A stretch of DNA of 13,433 nt. It comes from Nitrososphaerales archaeon TH5896 (GTDB taxonomy: Archaea > Thermoproteota > Nitrososphaeria > Nitrososphaerales > Nitrososphaeraceae). Positions 6,822 to 13,431 of the stretch are shown one piece after another. Position 1 is the stretch's first letter. Each line of letters starts with the position of its first letter. The position numbers and the translations under genes were made by a program. The stretch spans positions 1 through 13,433 of the forward strand of contig JAATVP010000027.1 of assembly GCA_014523625.1 (NCBI GenBank). Reading direction: 5' to 3'. A model generated the notes under the pieces. That model had not been told where the DNA came from. It saw only the letters and a list, made by a program, of their open reading frames with translations, and did no database searches.

Positions 6822-6899
6822 CTACATATTAGCTAATGGAGAGTTTATTTTTTCTTCTTTTTGAGACTGGTCGAAATCGATATTGTCTCCTGGTGACAT
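6822..6899 (-). other. short open frame after the FGD-like gene
   Basis: The minus-strand frame from ATG 6899 to TAG 6822 encodes 25 residues (MSPGDNIDFDQSQKEEKI...LANM). The same frame stays open upstream over the last codons of the FGD-like gene, giving VDWVDDMSPGDN. It is acidic and polar, with a protein-like composition. It could be a microprotein, or a former C-terminal tail of the upstream enzyme cut off by a one- or two-base shift at its stop codon (6913-6915). Neither can be proved from this sequence. Confidence 0.3.
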
Positions 6900-6912
6900 A
6901 TCGTCAACCCAA

Positions 6913-7899
6913 TCAACGATAATGTGGAGATATCTTCTCTGAGATTAGCTTAACTAGTTCATTTCTATTTGGACTTGAATTAATCAAGACGATCTCTGTA
7001 AATCCTAATTCTGTATACTTCTTGAGCTTTTCTATCCCTTCCTCCGCACTTGATATCACAAGGAACTTCTTCTCTAATGTATCATCACCTATGATCTGAC
7101 CATTCTCTTGAATTTTTCTAGGATCATGAACATCTACATCAAAGAATGCCTTTATCATAGTACCACGCCAGAATCTAATTGATTCCAATGCTTTTTGTTT
7201 GTCCTCGTGATACGATGCTGGTATAAACAATATCTTTTCTAGCGAATTATAATCCTTACCTGAAATTATAGCACCTTTCCTTAATGCGGGAAATAATCTA
7301 TCTCTTATCACTTCTACATCCAGTTCATTAGTAACAAACCCGTCTGCCTCTTCGCCAGCCAGCCGAGCACTTTGTTTACCAATGCCTGCAATGTAAAGAG
7401 GGATACGATTTGAAGGTTTGGTATACAATTTAGAATCTTTGACCCAATAGTAGTTTCCCCTAAAATTAACCCAATCTCCAGTCCATAATTTTCTAATCAG
7501 GTATATCGATTCTTTTAACCTTTCAAATTTTTCAGCATTGGAAGGCCAAGAGTGCCCTGAAGTAACTTCATTAAGGGCTTCCCCTCTTCCGATTCCAAGA
7601 AATACTCTGTTTGGGAACATATATTCAAGTGTAGCAAATACTTGTGCAACGATAGCTGGGTGATATCGAAGTATAGGGGCAGTCACGCCGGTACCTATTA
7701 CTATATTTCTTGTCCTAGCTAATGCAGCCCCAAGCCACGGCCATGCGGCCCCTCCCGAGGCCCCACTGTCCCACCATGGCATGTAATGATCGCTTGTCCA
7801 GCACCGTTGGATCCCTTTCTCGTCCATGGTCATAACATCACTCAGAAGATCTTTTGGGTTCACTTGTTCATGAGCAGCTTGAATACTAATCCTTGTCAT
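6913..7899 (-). CDS. LLM-class F420-dependent dehydrogenase, FGD-like (TIGR03557 type)
   Basis: The product has 328 residues from ATG 7899 (a TTG at 7902 would add one). It is a luciferase-like TIM barrel closely resembling mycobacterial F420-dependent glucose-6-phosphate dehydrogenase. Shared blocks include CWTSDHYMPWWDSG (33-46), IGTGVTAPILRYHPA, FPNRVFLGIGRGEALNE and IPLYIAG. The catalytic residues of FGD1 (His40, Trp44, Glu109) match His38, Trp42 and Glu107 here with identical spacing. As I recall them, the FGD1 residues that hold the sugar phosphate (Lys198, Lys259, Arg283) have no equivalents: the first region reads FVTNELDVEV, the second AFFDVDVHDP, the third EKKFLV. The enzyme therefore probably oxidises or reduces another substrate, such as an alcohol or aldehyde, using F420 in the cytoplasm. 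A TATA-like box lies 25-36 bases upstream. Single-gene unit. Confidence 0.9.
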   Translation of the reverse strand: MTRISIQAAHEQVNPKDLLSDVMTMDEKGIQRCWTSDHYMPWWDSGASGGAAWPWLGAALARTRNIVIGTGVTAPILRYHPAIVAQVFATLEYMFPNRVFLGIGRGEALNEVTSGHSWPSNAEKFERLKESIYLIRKLWTGDWVNFRGNYYWVKDSKLYTKPSNRIPLYIAGIGKQSARLAGEEADGFVTNELDVEVIRDRLFPALRKGAIISGKDYNSLEKILFIPASYHEDKQKALESIRFWRGTMIKAFFDVDVHDPRKIQENGQIIGDDTLEKKFLVISSAEEGIEKLKKYTELGFTEIVLINSSPNRNELVKLISEKISPHYR

Positions 7900-7923
7900 C
7901 AATTATCAATTTCAATCACTCAT

Positions 7924-7935
7924 TGTAAAATATAG
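7924..7935 (-). promoter_or_regulatory. putative TATA box for the FGD-like gene
   Basis: The minus-strand sequence CTATATTTTACA lies 25-36 bases before ATG 7899. The rest of 7936-8123 shows no convincing gene. Confidence 0.45.
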
Positions 7936-8123
7936 CGCTTAATAGTTGCAGGCGAATACCATTTTATGCAATCCTTGGTTATGATGATCTTCTGCATCTA
8001 AGACATTGAAACTAACAGGAGTCTTGCCCACACGAAGGGCGGATCAAGCTCCCATGTCTAGTTTGTAATGACGGTAACGATGTTTAAGATTTTCTCACTT
8101 GTTGTTGTTCAGTCAATTGCTAA

Positions 8124-8291
8124 TCATACCCTCATTAGGAGTTCCTTTTTACCTAACCTTTTTCGTGGCTTTTCCTCTCTTACCTCACGTTTAGGCATTC
8201 CAATTGGAGAATATAACATAGATCTAATTATTAATAGACATTTTTTGTACTGGGATGTTTCTCTTTCCAGAGCTTTTTGGATATGAATCAT
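8124..8291 (-). CDS. possible 55-residue basic protein
   Basis: The minus-strand frame from ATG 8291 to TGA 8124 encodes 55 residues: MIHIQKALERETSQYKKC, LLIIRSMLYSPIGMPK, then REVREEKPRKRLGKKELL and MRV. The charged, helix-forming ends and strongly basic tail look like protein. The opposite strand has a longer frame (8068-8286), but its Phe/Ser-rich content is what the antisense of a Lys/Glu-rich gene produces, so the minus frame is preferred. No clear promoter; a 12-base palindrome at 8293-8304 directly abuts the start. Family unknown. It may be a microprotein, possibly nucleic-acid binding given its charge, or a gene remnant. Confidence 0.35.
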   Translation of the reverse strand: MIHIQKALERETSQYKKCLLIIRSMLYSPIGMPKREVREEKPRKRLGKKELLMRV

Positions 8292-8292
8292 G

Positions 8293-8304
8293 TCTATTAA
8301 TAGA
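8293..8304. repeat. 12-base perfect palindrome TCTATTAATAGA
   Basis: The sequence equals its own reverse complement and sits two bases before the ATG of the possible 55-residue gene. The core TATTAATAGA also occurs once inside that gene near 8228-8238. It could be an operator or chance in AT-rich DNA. Confidence 0.3.
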
Positions 8305-8373
8305 TGATTTTATGCTTACTAAAGGAGGCCTTCTTAATGTCAAGTGATTGGAGTTGAGCGCATTATTATATTA

Positions 8374-8994
8374 TTATATCTTTGACCTAAAAATTGGATT
8401 CCCATTCATGTCAACAGACGAAGTGACTATTCCATATATCGGTTGACTATTGAAATGATTTTCAGTATCTACAGGATCTAGAAATATCGTAATCGTATTG
8501 AGGTCCGAAATGCTTACGCTGGTTTGAACATCAAACCATTTATCCATGCCATCTTCTCCAACGTCAGTCGTGCCTTCAAAGGTTGTTCCGTCATTTTCAA
8601 GCAATACTGGAACGTCAGGATCAGATTGAAAATTACCTATTTCATGATAGTGCCAATCTGATCCATCGGGACCTACCATCGTGAAATTTACATCAAAATT
8701 TCTTATTTTTCTGTCCACAACATTAAGACTCCAATTTCCAGCTTCGATATATTCTACGGGAGAAGAAAATAGATTCTCGTTTGGAGTGAATGAAGAAATG
8801 TTGGTCGCATCTTTATCAACAGTTAATGAACTAATTAACCCAGTAAGAGAAAATGTCTCAAAAATCCTTGTGTTATTTTCAACTTGTGTTAATGGATTGG
8901 AACTAGAAGTTTGAGCAAACAGATAGCTGAGACTTTGATTTAGCAAAAGCGCTACGAAACCACAATATACTAAAACCTTGATTGCATTTGTCAT
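8374..8994 (-). CDS. secreted protein of unknown function
   Basis: From ATG 8994 the product has 206 residues. A TTG at 9024 would add ten residues ahead of the signal peptide and is less likely. Residues about 1-28 are a signal peptide (TNAIKVLVYCGFVALLLNQS, ending near LFAQ). The mature chain is rich in Asn, Ser, Thr and Asp and predicted mostly beta, as in cell-surface domains. Notable stretches are NWSLNVVDRKIRNFDVNFTM, DGSDWHYHEIGNF with a His-Tyr-His cluster that might bind a metal, and YGIVTSSVDMNGNPIF at the end. No membrane helix or sorting motif follows, so it is probably released or lipid-free at the surface. Thaumarchaea carry many such paralogues, but I cannot name the family or its ligand. 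It is preceded by a TATA-like element at 9041-9050. Confidence 0.7.
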   Translation of the reverse strand: MTNAIKVLVYCGFVALLLNQSLSYLFAQTSSSNPLTQVENNTRIFETFSLTGLISSLTVDKDATNISSFTPNENLFSSPVEYIEAGNWSLNVVDRKIRNFDVNFTMVGPDGSDWHYHEIGNFQSDPDVPVLLENDGTTFEGTTDVGEDGMDKWFDVQTSVSISDLNTITIFLDPVDTENHFNSQPIYGIVTSSVDMNGNPIFRSKI

Positions 8995-9040
8995 TTCACA
9001 TTTCAAGTGGTTTGCGATCGACAATATTTCAGTAGCTCAA

Positions 9041-9050
9041 AGATATATGC
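9041..9050 (-). promoter_or_regulatory. putative TATA box for the 8374-8994 gene
   Basis: The minus-strand sequence GCATATATCT lies 47-56 bases before ATG 8994, giving an expected leader of about 25 bases. The spacing would also suit the TTG at 9024 as a leaderless start. Confidence 0.35.
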
Positions 9051-9118
9051 CTTGCTTGAGATGGAGGGAAAAAATCTCATGAATCAGCAGTATTACAAGT
9101 TATTCTGAACGCTCCCTT

Positions 9119-9490
9119 TTGCATGATTCTTATTTCACTCACCCATCAGTATTTTTGTGGGCCTTGGTCATTGGAATATATCTAGTTTGTTCTTATGAGA
9201 CATCAAGTGATAATGCTTTCGCAGCAGAAATTATTCCTTCACCTAAACCCTGCCTAAATAGATGGGACAAATAGCCGTTGGAGTATTAATTACTATACTC
9301 TCAAATCTGTTCAATCATCAATTACAGAATTACCTGAATTAGGTACCGATATGTGCGCGATAATGATTCTGGAAACGTCATCATCATAGCATATAATGTG
9401 TTATCTCAAAGAAAGTGAACGCTGAAGGAGGACGATGACGTATGGATTCAAATCAATCCCTGGCTAAAGAATTGTACTGTAAAAAAATAA
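9119..9490 (+). pseudogene. broken gene for a small secreted protein
   Basis: No single frame is open, but three consecutive pieces join into one plausible secreted protein of about 124 residues. Frame A (TTG 9119 to TAG 9272-9274) gives a signal peptide, HPSVFLWALVIGIYLVCSYE, then SDNAFAAEIIPSPKPCLNRW. Near 9255-9270 the coding signal moves to the next frame: DGTNSRWSINYYTLKSV, QSSITELPELGTD, which ends at TAG 9387-9389. Near 9345 it returns to frame A: YVRDNDSGNVIIIAYNVLS, an in-frame TGA at 9416-9418, then TLKEDDDVWIQINPWLKN and TAA 9488-9490. Two opposite frameshifts and one nonsense codon therefore separate it from an intact gene. There is no ATG at the beginning. The family is not recognised; the mature part looks beta-rich. 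It converges on the broken cupredoxin-like gene 8 bases away. Confidence 0.55.
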
Positions 9491-9498
9491 AGGTCAGA

Positions 9499-10243
9499 CT
9501 ACGAATTTGGTAATATGAACTGGTCGCCTACCGGGGGTGATATCTCCTTGTTATCTTTTGCGGTTATTTGTACATCTAGAGCATAGGGTGAATTTTCAAT
9601 TAATACTGGTCCTTTAATGTGGAACGTACCATCGTTATTGACTGCTTCCTGACCGATAAAATCTGGACCGCATGTAATAAAATGTGATGCGTTCTTACCT
9701 GCATGTGATGGAACTAGCTCCAAGTCTAATACTCCATCGCTATCATCATACCTATCACTAAAGAGTACTTTACCGGTGGAGGAGTTTAAGAGCGAAACAT
9801 TGTAAGTCAAGGCGATATCTGGTGGAAATGTAACTGTTTTTGGAACAAAGGATAGAACAACTCCTTGAGGTCTGCTTGAGCTGAACGGGATTGCATTATC
9901 TCCCCCTATCATCATGTTCATGTTCTTGCCTTCTTCTATAGCACCACCGACATTAATCGTGCCTTGGGCCGGTGGATTAAAGGTATCATAGTAATGGTAC
10001 ACTCCTGGCTTGTCAAAAGTATGGACAAAGGAACCCCCATCTGTGAGAATGGGTCCTGAATCAAAACTTTAGCAGAAAAACTTTAGCAGTATATGTCTCG
10101 TTAGAAGATGCCGTAGTTACCGAATGATCTCCATTATCATCAGTGAACCATATTACCGTCATTCCAGTTGGTATAGAGATCTCTGACATACATGGATAAT
10201 AAGGACAACCAGTCCATGTAATAAACATTATTGAATACGTCAT
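9499..10243 (-). pseudogene. frameshifted cupredoxin-like secreted protein gene
   Basis: Two frames make one protein. The 5' piece (ATG 10243 to TGA 10061) reads WTGCPYYPCMSEISIPTG, TVIWFTDDNGDHSVTT. After a shift, the 3' piece continues FDSGPILTDGGSFVHTFDK, PGVYHYYDTFNPPAQGTINV, then about 150 more residues that look like a second beta-sandwich (FVPKTVTFPPDIALTYNV, GQEAVNNDGTFHIKGPVLIE), ending at 9499. The first part is a plastocyanin/cupredoxin-type fold. Of the usual copper ligands only the first His (GDHSV) is kept; the Cys, His and Met expected in the final loop are Asp, Asn and Ala in YDTFNPPAQG. It was therefore probably not a copper electron carrier. The shift lies in a tandem duplication at 10063-10089. 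The signal peptide is missing from the frame; hydrophobic TYIGFLTMMFLLLVF in another frame, from TTG 10427, may be its remains. The rest of 10244-10466 shows nothing else. Confidence 0.7.
10063..10089. repeat. near-perfect 14-base tandem duplication causing a frameshift
   Basis: AAAACTTTAGCAG (10063-10075) is directly followed by AAAAACTTTAGCAG (10076-10089). On the coding minus strand, removing a net 13 bases restores ACT GCT AAA GTT TTT GAT TCA and joins TAKVF to DSGP in one frame. A 14-base duplication plus loss of one T from the adjacent T run explains the net +13. Replication slippage is the likely mechanism; an assembly error is the alternative. Confidence 0.75.
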
Positions 10244-10466
10244 AGTTGTGGAATATCGTTGCTGACGGCGTTATACTAGGATACTCTACAAGTAATAATT
10301 TCAGTATGCTCACCCTGTCAGCTTCTTGAGTATAGAATATCTAGAGACTATGCCTGAATACCAGTAATAGGAACATCATTGTAAGGAAACCAATATATGT
10401 TAATTTCGGAGAAATGTTGAAGTTCAAGTTAAACTGACCATCGTAATATTGACTGATTGAATCAAT

Positions 10467-11528
10467 TCAAATAGATTGTGGTGTTACTACAATCTTTCCA
10501 AAGTGATCTCCACTTGCCATTTTTGCATAGCCGTCTGTAATTCGACCAAATGGAAGAACTATATCAATTACAGGTCGTATTCTTCCTTTACTGGTCCAAG
10601 AGATCACATCTTCAAGTTCTGCTTTAGTGCCCTGGGTGGAACCAATTAGGTTTAAACCTCGAAAAAATAGATATCTTAAATCTATATTCGAGTTATATCC
10701 TGTAGTTGCGCCAGTAGTTACCAAAGTTCCGCCCATCTTTAGCAGCGATATTGCTTTGGCAAAAACAGATTTTCCTATATGCTCAAAAATAACATCTATC
10801 CCTTCTTCACCTATCTTGTCTTTTGCGAGACCTCGTACAGCCTTATACCAGTCAGCATCTCTGTGATTAACTACATAGTCTGCGCCAATCTCTAAACATT
10901 TGTCCATCTTCTCCTTATTTCCAGCAGTAGCAATTACGTTACAATTATATAATTTTGCAATCTGAATTCCCACCATTCCGACTCCACTTGTGCCACCCAT
11001 GATTAAGACAGTCTGTCCAGGTACAATTTTTGCTCTACCTACTAACATGTGCCAAGAAGTCAATCCTACCATAGCAATGGCTGCAGCATCATTAAACGAG
11101 ATTTCATTTGACAATTTAACAACATTTACCTCTGGAAGCTTTGTAAATTGAGCGAAACCGCCCCATAGCGGACCTGTCTGAAAACCCCATACGAGTCTAT
11201 TGTTACAATCATACTCTCTGCCCGATGTACATAAATAGCAAGTTCTGCAGGATAGATTTGCATGAGAAACCACTCTGTCTCCAACTTTGATAGTGGTAAC
11301 GCCTGAGCCAATTTCGGTCACAGTTCCTGCGATATCGGTGCCTGAAATATGCGGTAAAGGAATCTTAATAGGCTCTCCCCACACGGCCCATAAATCATTG
11401 TAATTAAACGCAGCTGATTCTACCTTGATCATCACTTCATTTGATTTTAACTTTGGAGGATCGATATCTGAAATTTTCACCACTTTTGCAGGATCTTTGC
11501 CATACTCAGAAAAAACAGCCGCCTTCAT
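10467..11528 (-). CDS. zinc-type medium-chain reductase, enoyl-CoA reductase-like
   Basis: The 353-residue protein is a complete medium-chain dehydrogenase/reductase with an N-terminal GroES-like domain (about 1-150) and a Rossmann domain (about 150-300). It keeps the structural zinc cysteines at 94, 97, 100 and 108 (CRTCYLC...C). It lacks the catalytic zinc site: the usual Cys is Asn42 (FNYNDLWAVWGEP) and the usual GHE is GTD (63-65). The nucleotide loop GGTSGVG (178-184), followed by ATAGNKEK without an acidic residue, suits NADPH. The segments FNYNDLWAVWGEP, PHISGTDIAGTV and LVWGFQTGPLWGGFAQF closely recall crotonyl-CoA carboxylase/reductase and acryloyl-CoA reductase. It therefore probably reduces the double bond of an enoyl-CoA in the cytoplasm. 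A role as acryloyl-CoA reductase in the 3-hydroxypropionate/4-hydroxybutyrate carbon-fixation cycle is attractive but unproven; a quinone or other alkene reductase is the alternative. ATG 11528 is the start, with its own TATA-like box. Confidence 0.85.
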   Translation of the reverse strand: MKAAVFSEYGKDPAKVVKISDIDPPKLKSNEVMIKVESAAFNYNDLWAVWGEPIKIPLPHISGTDIAGTVTEIGSGVTTIKVGDRVVSHANLSCRTCYLCTSGREYDCNNRLVWGFQTGPLWGGFAQFTKLPEVNVVKLSNEISFNDAAAIAMVGLTSWHMLVGRAKIVPGQTVLIMGGTSGVGMVGIQIAKLYNCNVIATAGNKEKMDKCLEIGADYVVNHRDADWYKAVRGLAKDKIGEEGIDVIFEHIGKSVFAKAISLLKMGGTLVTTGATTGYNSNIDLRYLFFRGLNLIGSTQGTKAELEDVISWTSKGRIRPVIDIVLPFGRITDGYAKMASGDHFGKIVVTPQSI

Positions 11529-11919
11529 TGGTTCTGACTCCTACTACTGCATGTTTGATATATTAATTTCGTATACATCTTCCTTGATTAATAGATGTAG
11601 TATGTACTGTCATTTTTCCAAGTAGCAATTCTGAGAAACACTGGTTAGCTATTCTCTTCTTACATATGAAGTAGACATGAATCGTACTAATATAAGGTAA
11701 CGACAGTATACATGTTAGTATTCTATATAAAATATGGTGTATACAAGTTGCACATTGCACGTCATACCAATCAGCAAGTCTATCACTGGCTTGACCAGTA
11801 CTAGGTTCATCACGCTGATTCCTTTAATCTGAGATTTTAATGGCCAGTAGTACATGATCTATAGCTGGAATCTTGATCTGAGTTTAAGGTTTTAAGGGAC
11901 TACACATTGGAATATATCA
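11529..11919. other. spacer with a promoter but no supported gene
   Basis: About 390 bases between the reductase and the RTX gene. Short open frames exist on both strands (for example 11563-11760 minus), but their composition (Cys/Ile/Tyr-rich, no motif) does not support coding. Only the reductase promoter is noted here. Confidence 0.5.
11557..11568 (-). promoter_or_regulatory. putative TATA box for the medium-chain reductase
   Basis: The minus-strand sequence TTAATATATCAA lies 29-40 bases before ATG 11528, good archaeal spacing for a short-leader transcript. Confidence 0.45.
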
Positions 11920-12696
11920 TCATATTTCTTCATCCTCATCGCATAGCATGTCTAACGGATTAGGAACAACGACAGTACTGCTGCCACCGGTCACACTTTT
12001 ATTTGGTCCCATTTCACTATTTGTCGTTGAATGAAACTGTGTGCTTTCTGCACCGGCATCACATATTATTTCTGTATTTTTAGATCCATGGGTTAACACG
12101 ACTTCACAGTTATCAGAATTTGTATCCCCTTTTGTTGGTGCAAAATCTATAACGGTATCGTAACCTTCTCCACAATCAAAATAATCTGCACCCTTACTTC
12201 CAAATAGTATGTCATCTCCTGCTCCAGAATAGAGTTCATCATTGCCTGACCCTCCGAACAGGAAATCACCTCCAAAACCACCTTGAATTACATCAGAGTC
12301 ATCTCCCCCCACCAACTTATCATTTCCATCTGCACCGGTGAGTTGATCCTTGTCGTCGTCGCCTCGGATCGAATCATCTGCAGATGAACCTTGCAATACA
12401 TCATCGCCCTCTAATCCAATAAGTAGATCACCTTGCCTGCAATCAGTGATGGTTACAGGCACCAATTGTTCGGGGGGTTTCATATTGGGAACCTGAACCA
12501 CTTCCATACTCTGAATAAAAGTGAGAAATGAACAGCCTATGATGACATCATCCTCATCAGTGCCGATCGTGATATTAGATGTACCTATGATAACGTTAAC
12601 TGCATGAACGTTTAGAGTTGGAAGCAAAAAGGATAAGGTAAAACAAATTAAGACAAGACATGAGATATAGTATGAAATATAACATGTTACAATCAT
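11920..12696 (-). CDS. secreted RTX (hemolysin-type calcium-binding repeat) protein
   Basis: The protein has 258 residues. Residues about 1-32 form a signal peptide (SCLVLICFTLSFLLPTLNVH). Residues about 88-175 are a run of degenerate RTX nonapeptides such as LIGLEGDDV, LTGADGNDK, LVGGDDSDV, FGGSGNDEL and LFGSKGADY. These wind into a parallel beta-roll that binds a calcium ion at each turn. The block ends with the common cap CGEGYDTVIDFAPTKGD and a Cys at 197 (DNCEVV). After it comes a Ser/Thr/Asn-rich linker and a very acidic end (DMLCDEDEEI). An early partial repeat (IGTDEDDVIIG, 44-54) is separated from the main block by an insertion. Unlike bacterial RTX proteins, no type I secretion signal or transporter gene is evident; the N-terminal signal implies Sec export. 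Likely a surface or adhesion protein, folded only in calcium; partner unknown. Confidence 0.85.
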   Translation of the reverse strand: MIVTCYISYYISCLVLICFTLSFLLPTLNVHAVNVIIGTSNITIGTDEDDVIIGCSFLTFIQSMEVVQVPNMKPPEQLVPVTITDCRQGDLLIGLEGDDVLQGSSADDSIRGDDDKDQLTGADGNDKLVGGDDSDVIQGGFGGDFLFGGSGNDELYSGAGDDILFGSKGADYFDCGEGYDTVIDFAPTKGDTNSDNCEVVLTHGSKNTEIICDAGAESTQFHSTTNSEMGPNKSVTGGSSTVVVPNPLDMLCDEDEEI

Positions 12697-12712
12697 CCGA
12701 ATATGGAGAACA

Positions 12713-12726
12713 AGTTAAATTATTAA
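12713..12726 (-). promoter_or_regulatory. putative TATA box for the RTX gene
   Basis: The minus-strand sequence CTTAATAATTTAAC lies 17-30 bases before ATG 12696, consistent with a leaderless message. Confidence 0.35.
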
Positions 12727-12955
12727 GTAATCAGTTTGAGAGCTATGGGCAAATGCATTATAATGTATTTTAGGATGAGTATATAGTAAGCATAAATAGT
12801 TTACATCTTCTCGTTAACAATGACTATGACGAAGATCTTCCTACAGCAATCTTCAGCTTACAGTACATAAAGTCATTGAGATCCGATAACCTACGATACT
12901 GTTATGTGTCTTAATCTTGAGCCCAATTCATGTATGATCTACTTGAAGTGGTCCT

Positions 12956-13117
12956 TCAAGACTTTGGGTTCATTAATTCCTCATAAACTATCGTCATATT
13001 TCCTTCTTTGGACATTGCCATGAAATGTATACTTGCACGACGTGATCGCAAGTAAAGCCAACGAGATGAAGATAACCTTGTGCTTATTTCGCCACTATAT
13101 TCTAGTTTCGAGAGCCT
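12956..13117 (-). other. weak minus-strand open fragment in a long spacer
   Basis: The 12727-13120 region has no accepted gene. One minus-strand frame is open for 53 codons between two TGA codons. It reads SKLEYSGEISTRLSSSRW, LYLRSRRASIHF, MAMSKEGNMTIVYEELMN, PKS. ATG 13021 would give only 21 residues, and a TTG at 13051 gives 31. The last part is protein-like. It may be a gene remnant or a microprotein. No promoter or family was recognised. Confidence 0.25.
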
Positions 13118-13120
13118 TCA

Positions 13121-13324
13121 ATGTATATAGGGATCCTAGAATCAAATCAGAAGGTTCCAGGAGAGTTTTATGCCGCAAATAATCGTGATATCTTTGTCTC
13201 AACTGACTCAGGTGAATCATGGAATAAACTTACTCCAGAATGGCCCAAAGAGTATCTTCTACAAACTGTTTGGGCGCTGTCTGTTACTGAGTACCCTAAT
13301 AACAATATTTTTTCACCAGATTGA
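13121..13324 (+). pseudogene. C-terminal stub of a BNR/Asp-box beta-propeller protein
   Basis: The 67-codon frame reads ILESNQKVPGEFYAANNR, DIFVSTDSGESWNKLTPE, WPKEYLLQTVWALSVTE. STDSGESW is a classic Asp-box (S/T-x-D-x-G-x-T/S-W) of sialidase, BNR and YCF48-like propellers. PGxFYAANNRxIFVSxDxGxxW followed by WPKEYLL is what the last blade of such multi-blade proteins looks like. Intact members are usually 300 or more residues, so nearly all blades are missing here: a TAG and non-coding sequence lie directly upstream of the ATG at 13121. The frame's last codons (about 13290-13324) drift into low-quality sequence. I read this as a relic of a larger gene, not as a functional small protein. Confidence 0.55.
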
Positions 13325-13431
13325 TGAGGGGATAATGTATTTACTAAATCTTGAGTATTTGCTTTTGCTTCCATCGCATTATTCGAAAGAATTTGATTAT
13401 TAGAAGAATCTGTGGATGTAGGATAACTTTC
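13168..13431 (-). CDS. partial gene entering from the right edge, Ser/Asn/Gln-rich
   Basis: A minus-strand frame is open from the right window edge to a stop at 13168. Its first part, ESYPTSTDSSNNQILSNN, AMEAKANTQDLVNTLSPH, is polar and looks like a linker of a secreted or surface protein. After about 13325 the frame reads the antisense of the BNR stub (ILLLGYSVTDSAQTVCRRY), which is unlikely to be native sequence. The real gene therefore probably lost its 3' end at about 13325 and now reads through into foreign sequence. An ATG at 13374 could start a 68-residue frame but is probably internal. Family unknown; the rest lies outside the window. Confidence 0.35.
   Translation of the reverse strand, partial: ESYPTSTDSSNNQILSNNAMEAKANTQDLVNTLSPHQSGEKILLLGYSVTDSAQTVCRRYSLGHSGVSLFHDSPESVETKISRLFAA

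Noticed and set aside
8068..8286. 72-codon plus-strand frame with ATG
   Set aside because: Phe/Ser/Leu-rich content without motifs; better explained as the antisense of the charged minus-strand frame 8124-8291.
8681..8914. 77-codon plus-strand frame
   Set aside because: Antisense to the secreted protein gene 8374-8994.
10627..10866. 79-codon plus-strand frame
   Set aside because: Antisense to the Rossmann domain of the medium-chain reductase; no motif.
11126..11311. 61-codon minus-strand frame inside the reductase
   Set aside because: Overlaps the structural-zinc region of the reductase in another frame; no independent support.
11563..11760. 65-codon minus-strand frame, and a plus-strand frame at 11425-11625
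   Set aside because: Cys/Ile/Tyr-rich, no signal peptide pattern or motif; one overlaps the reductase start and promoter.
13170..13403. 77-codon plus-strand frame
   Set aside because: Overlaps the BNR stub in another frame; Leu-rich with no recognisable domain.
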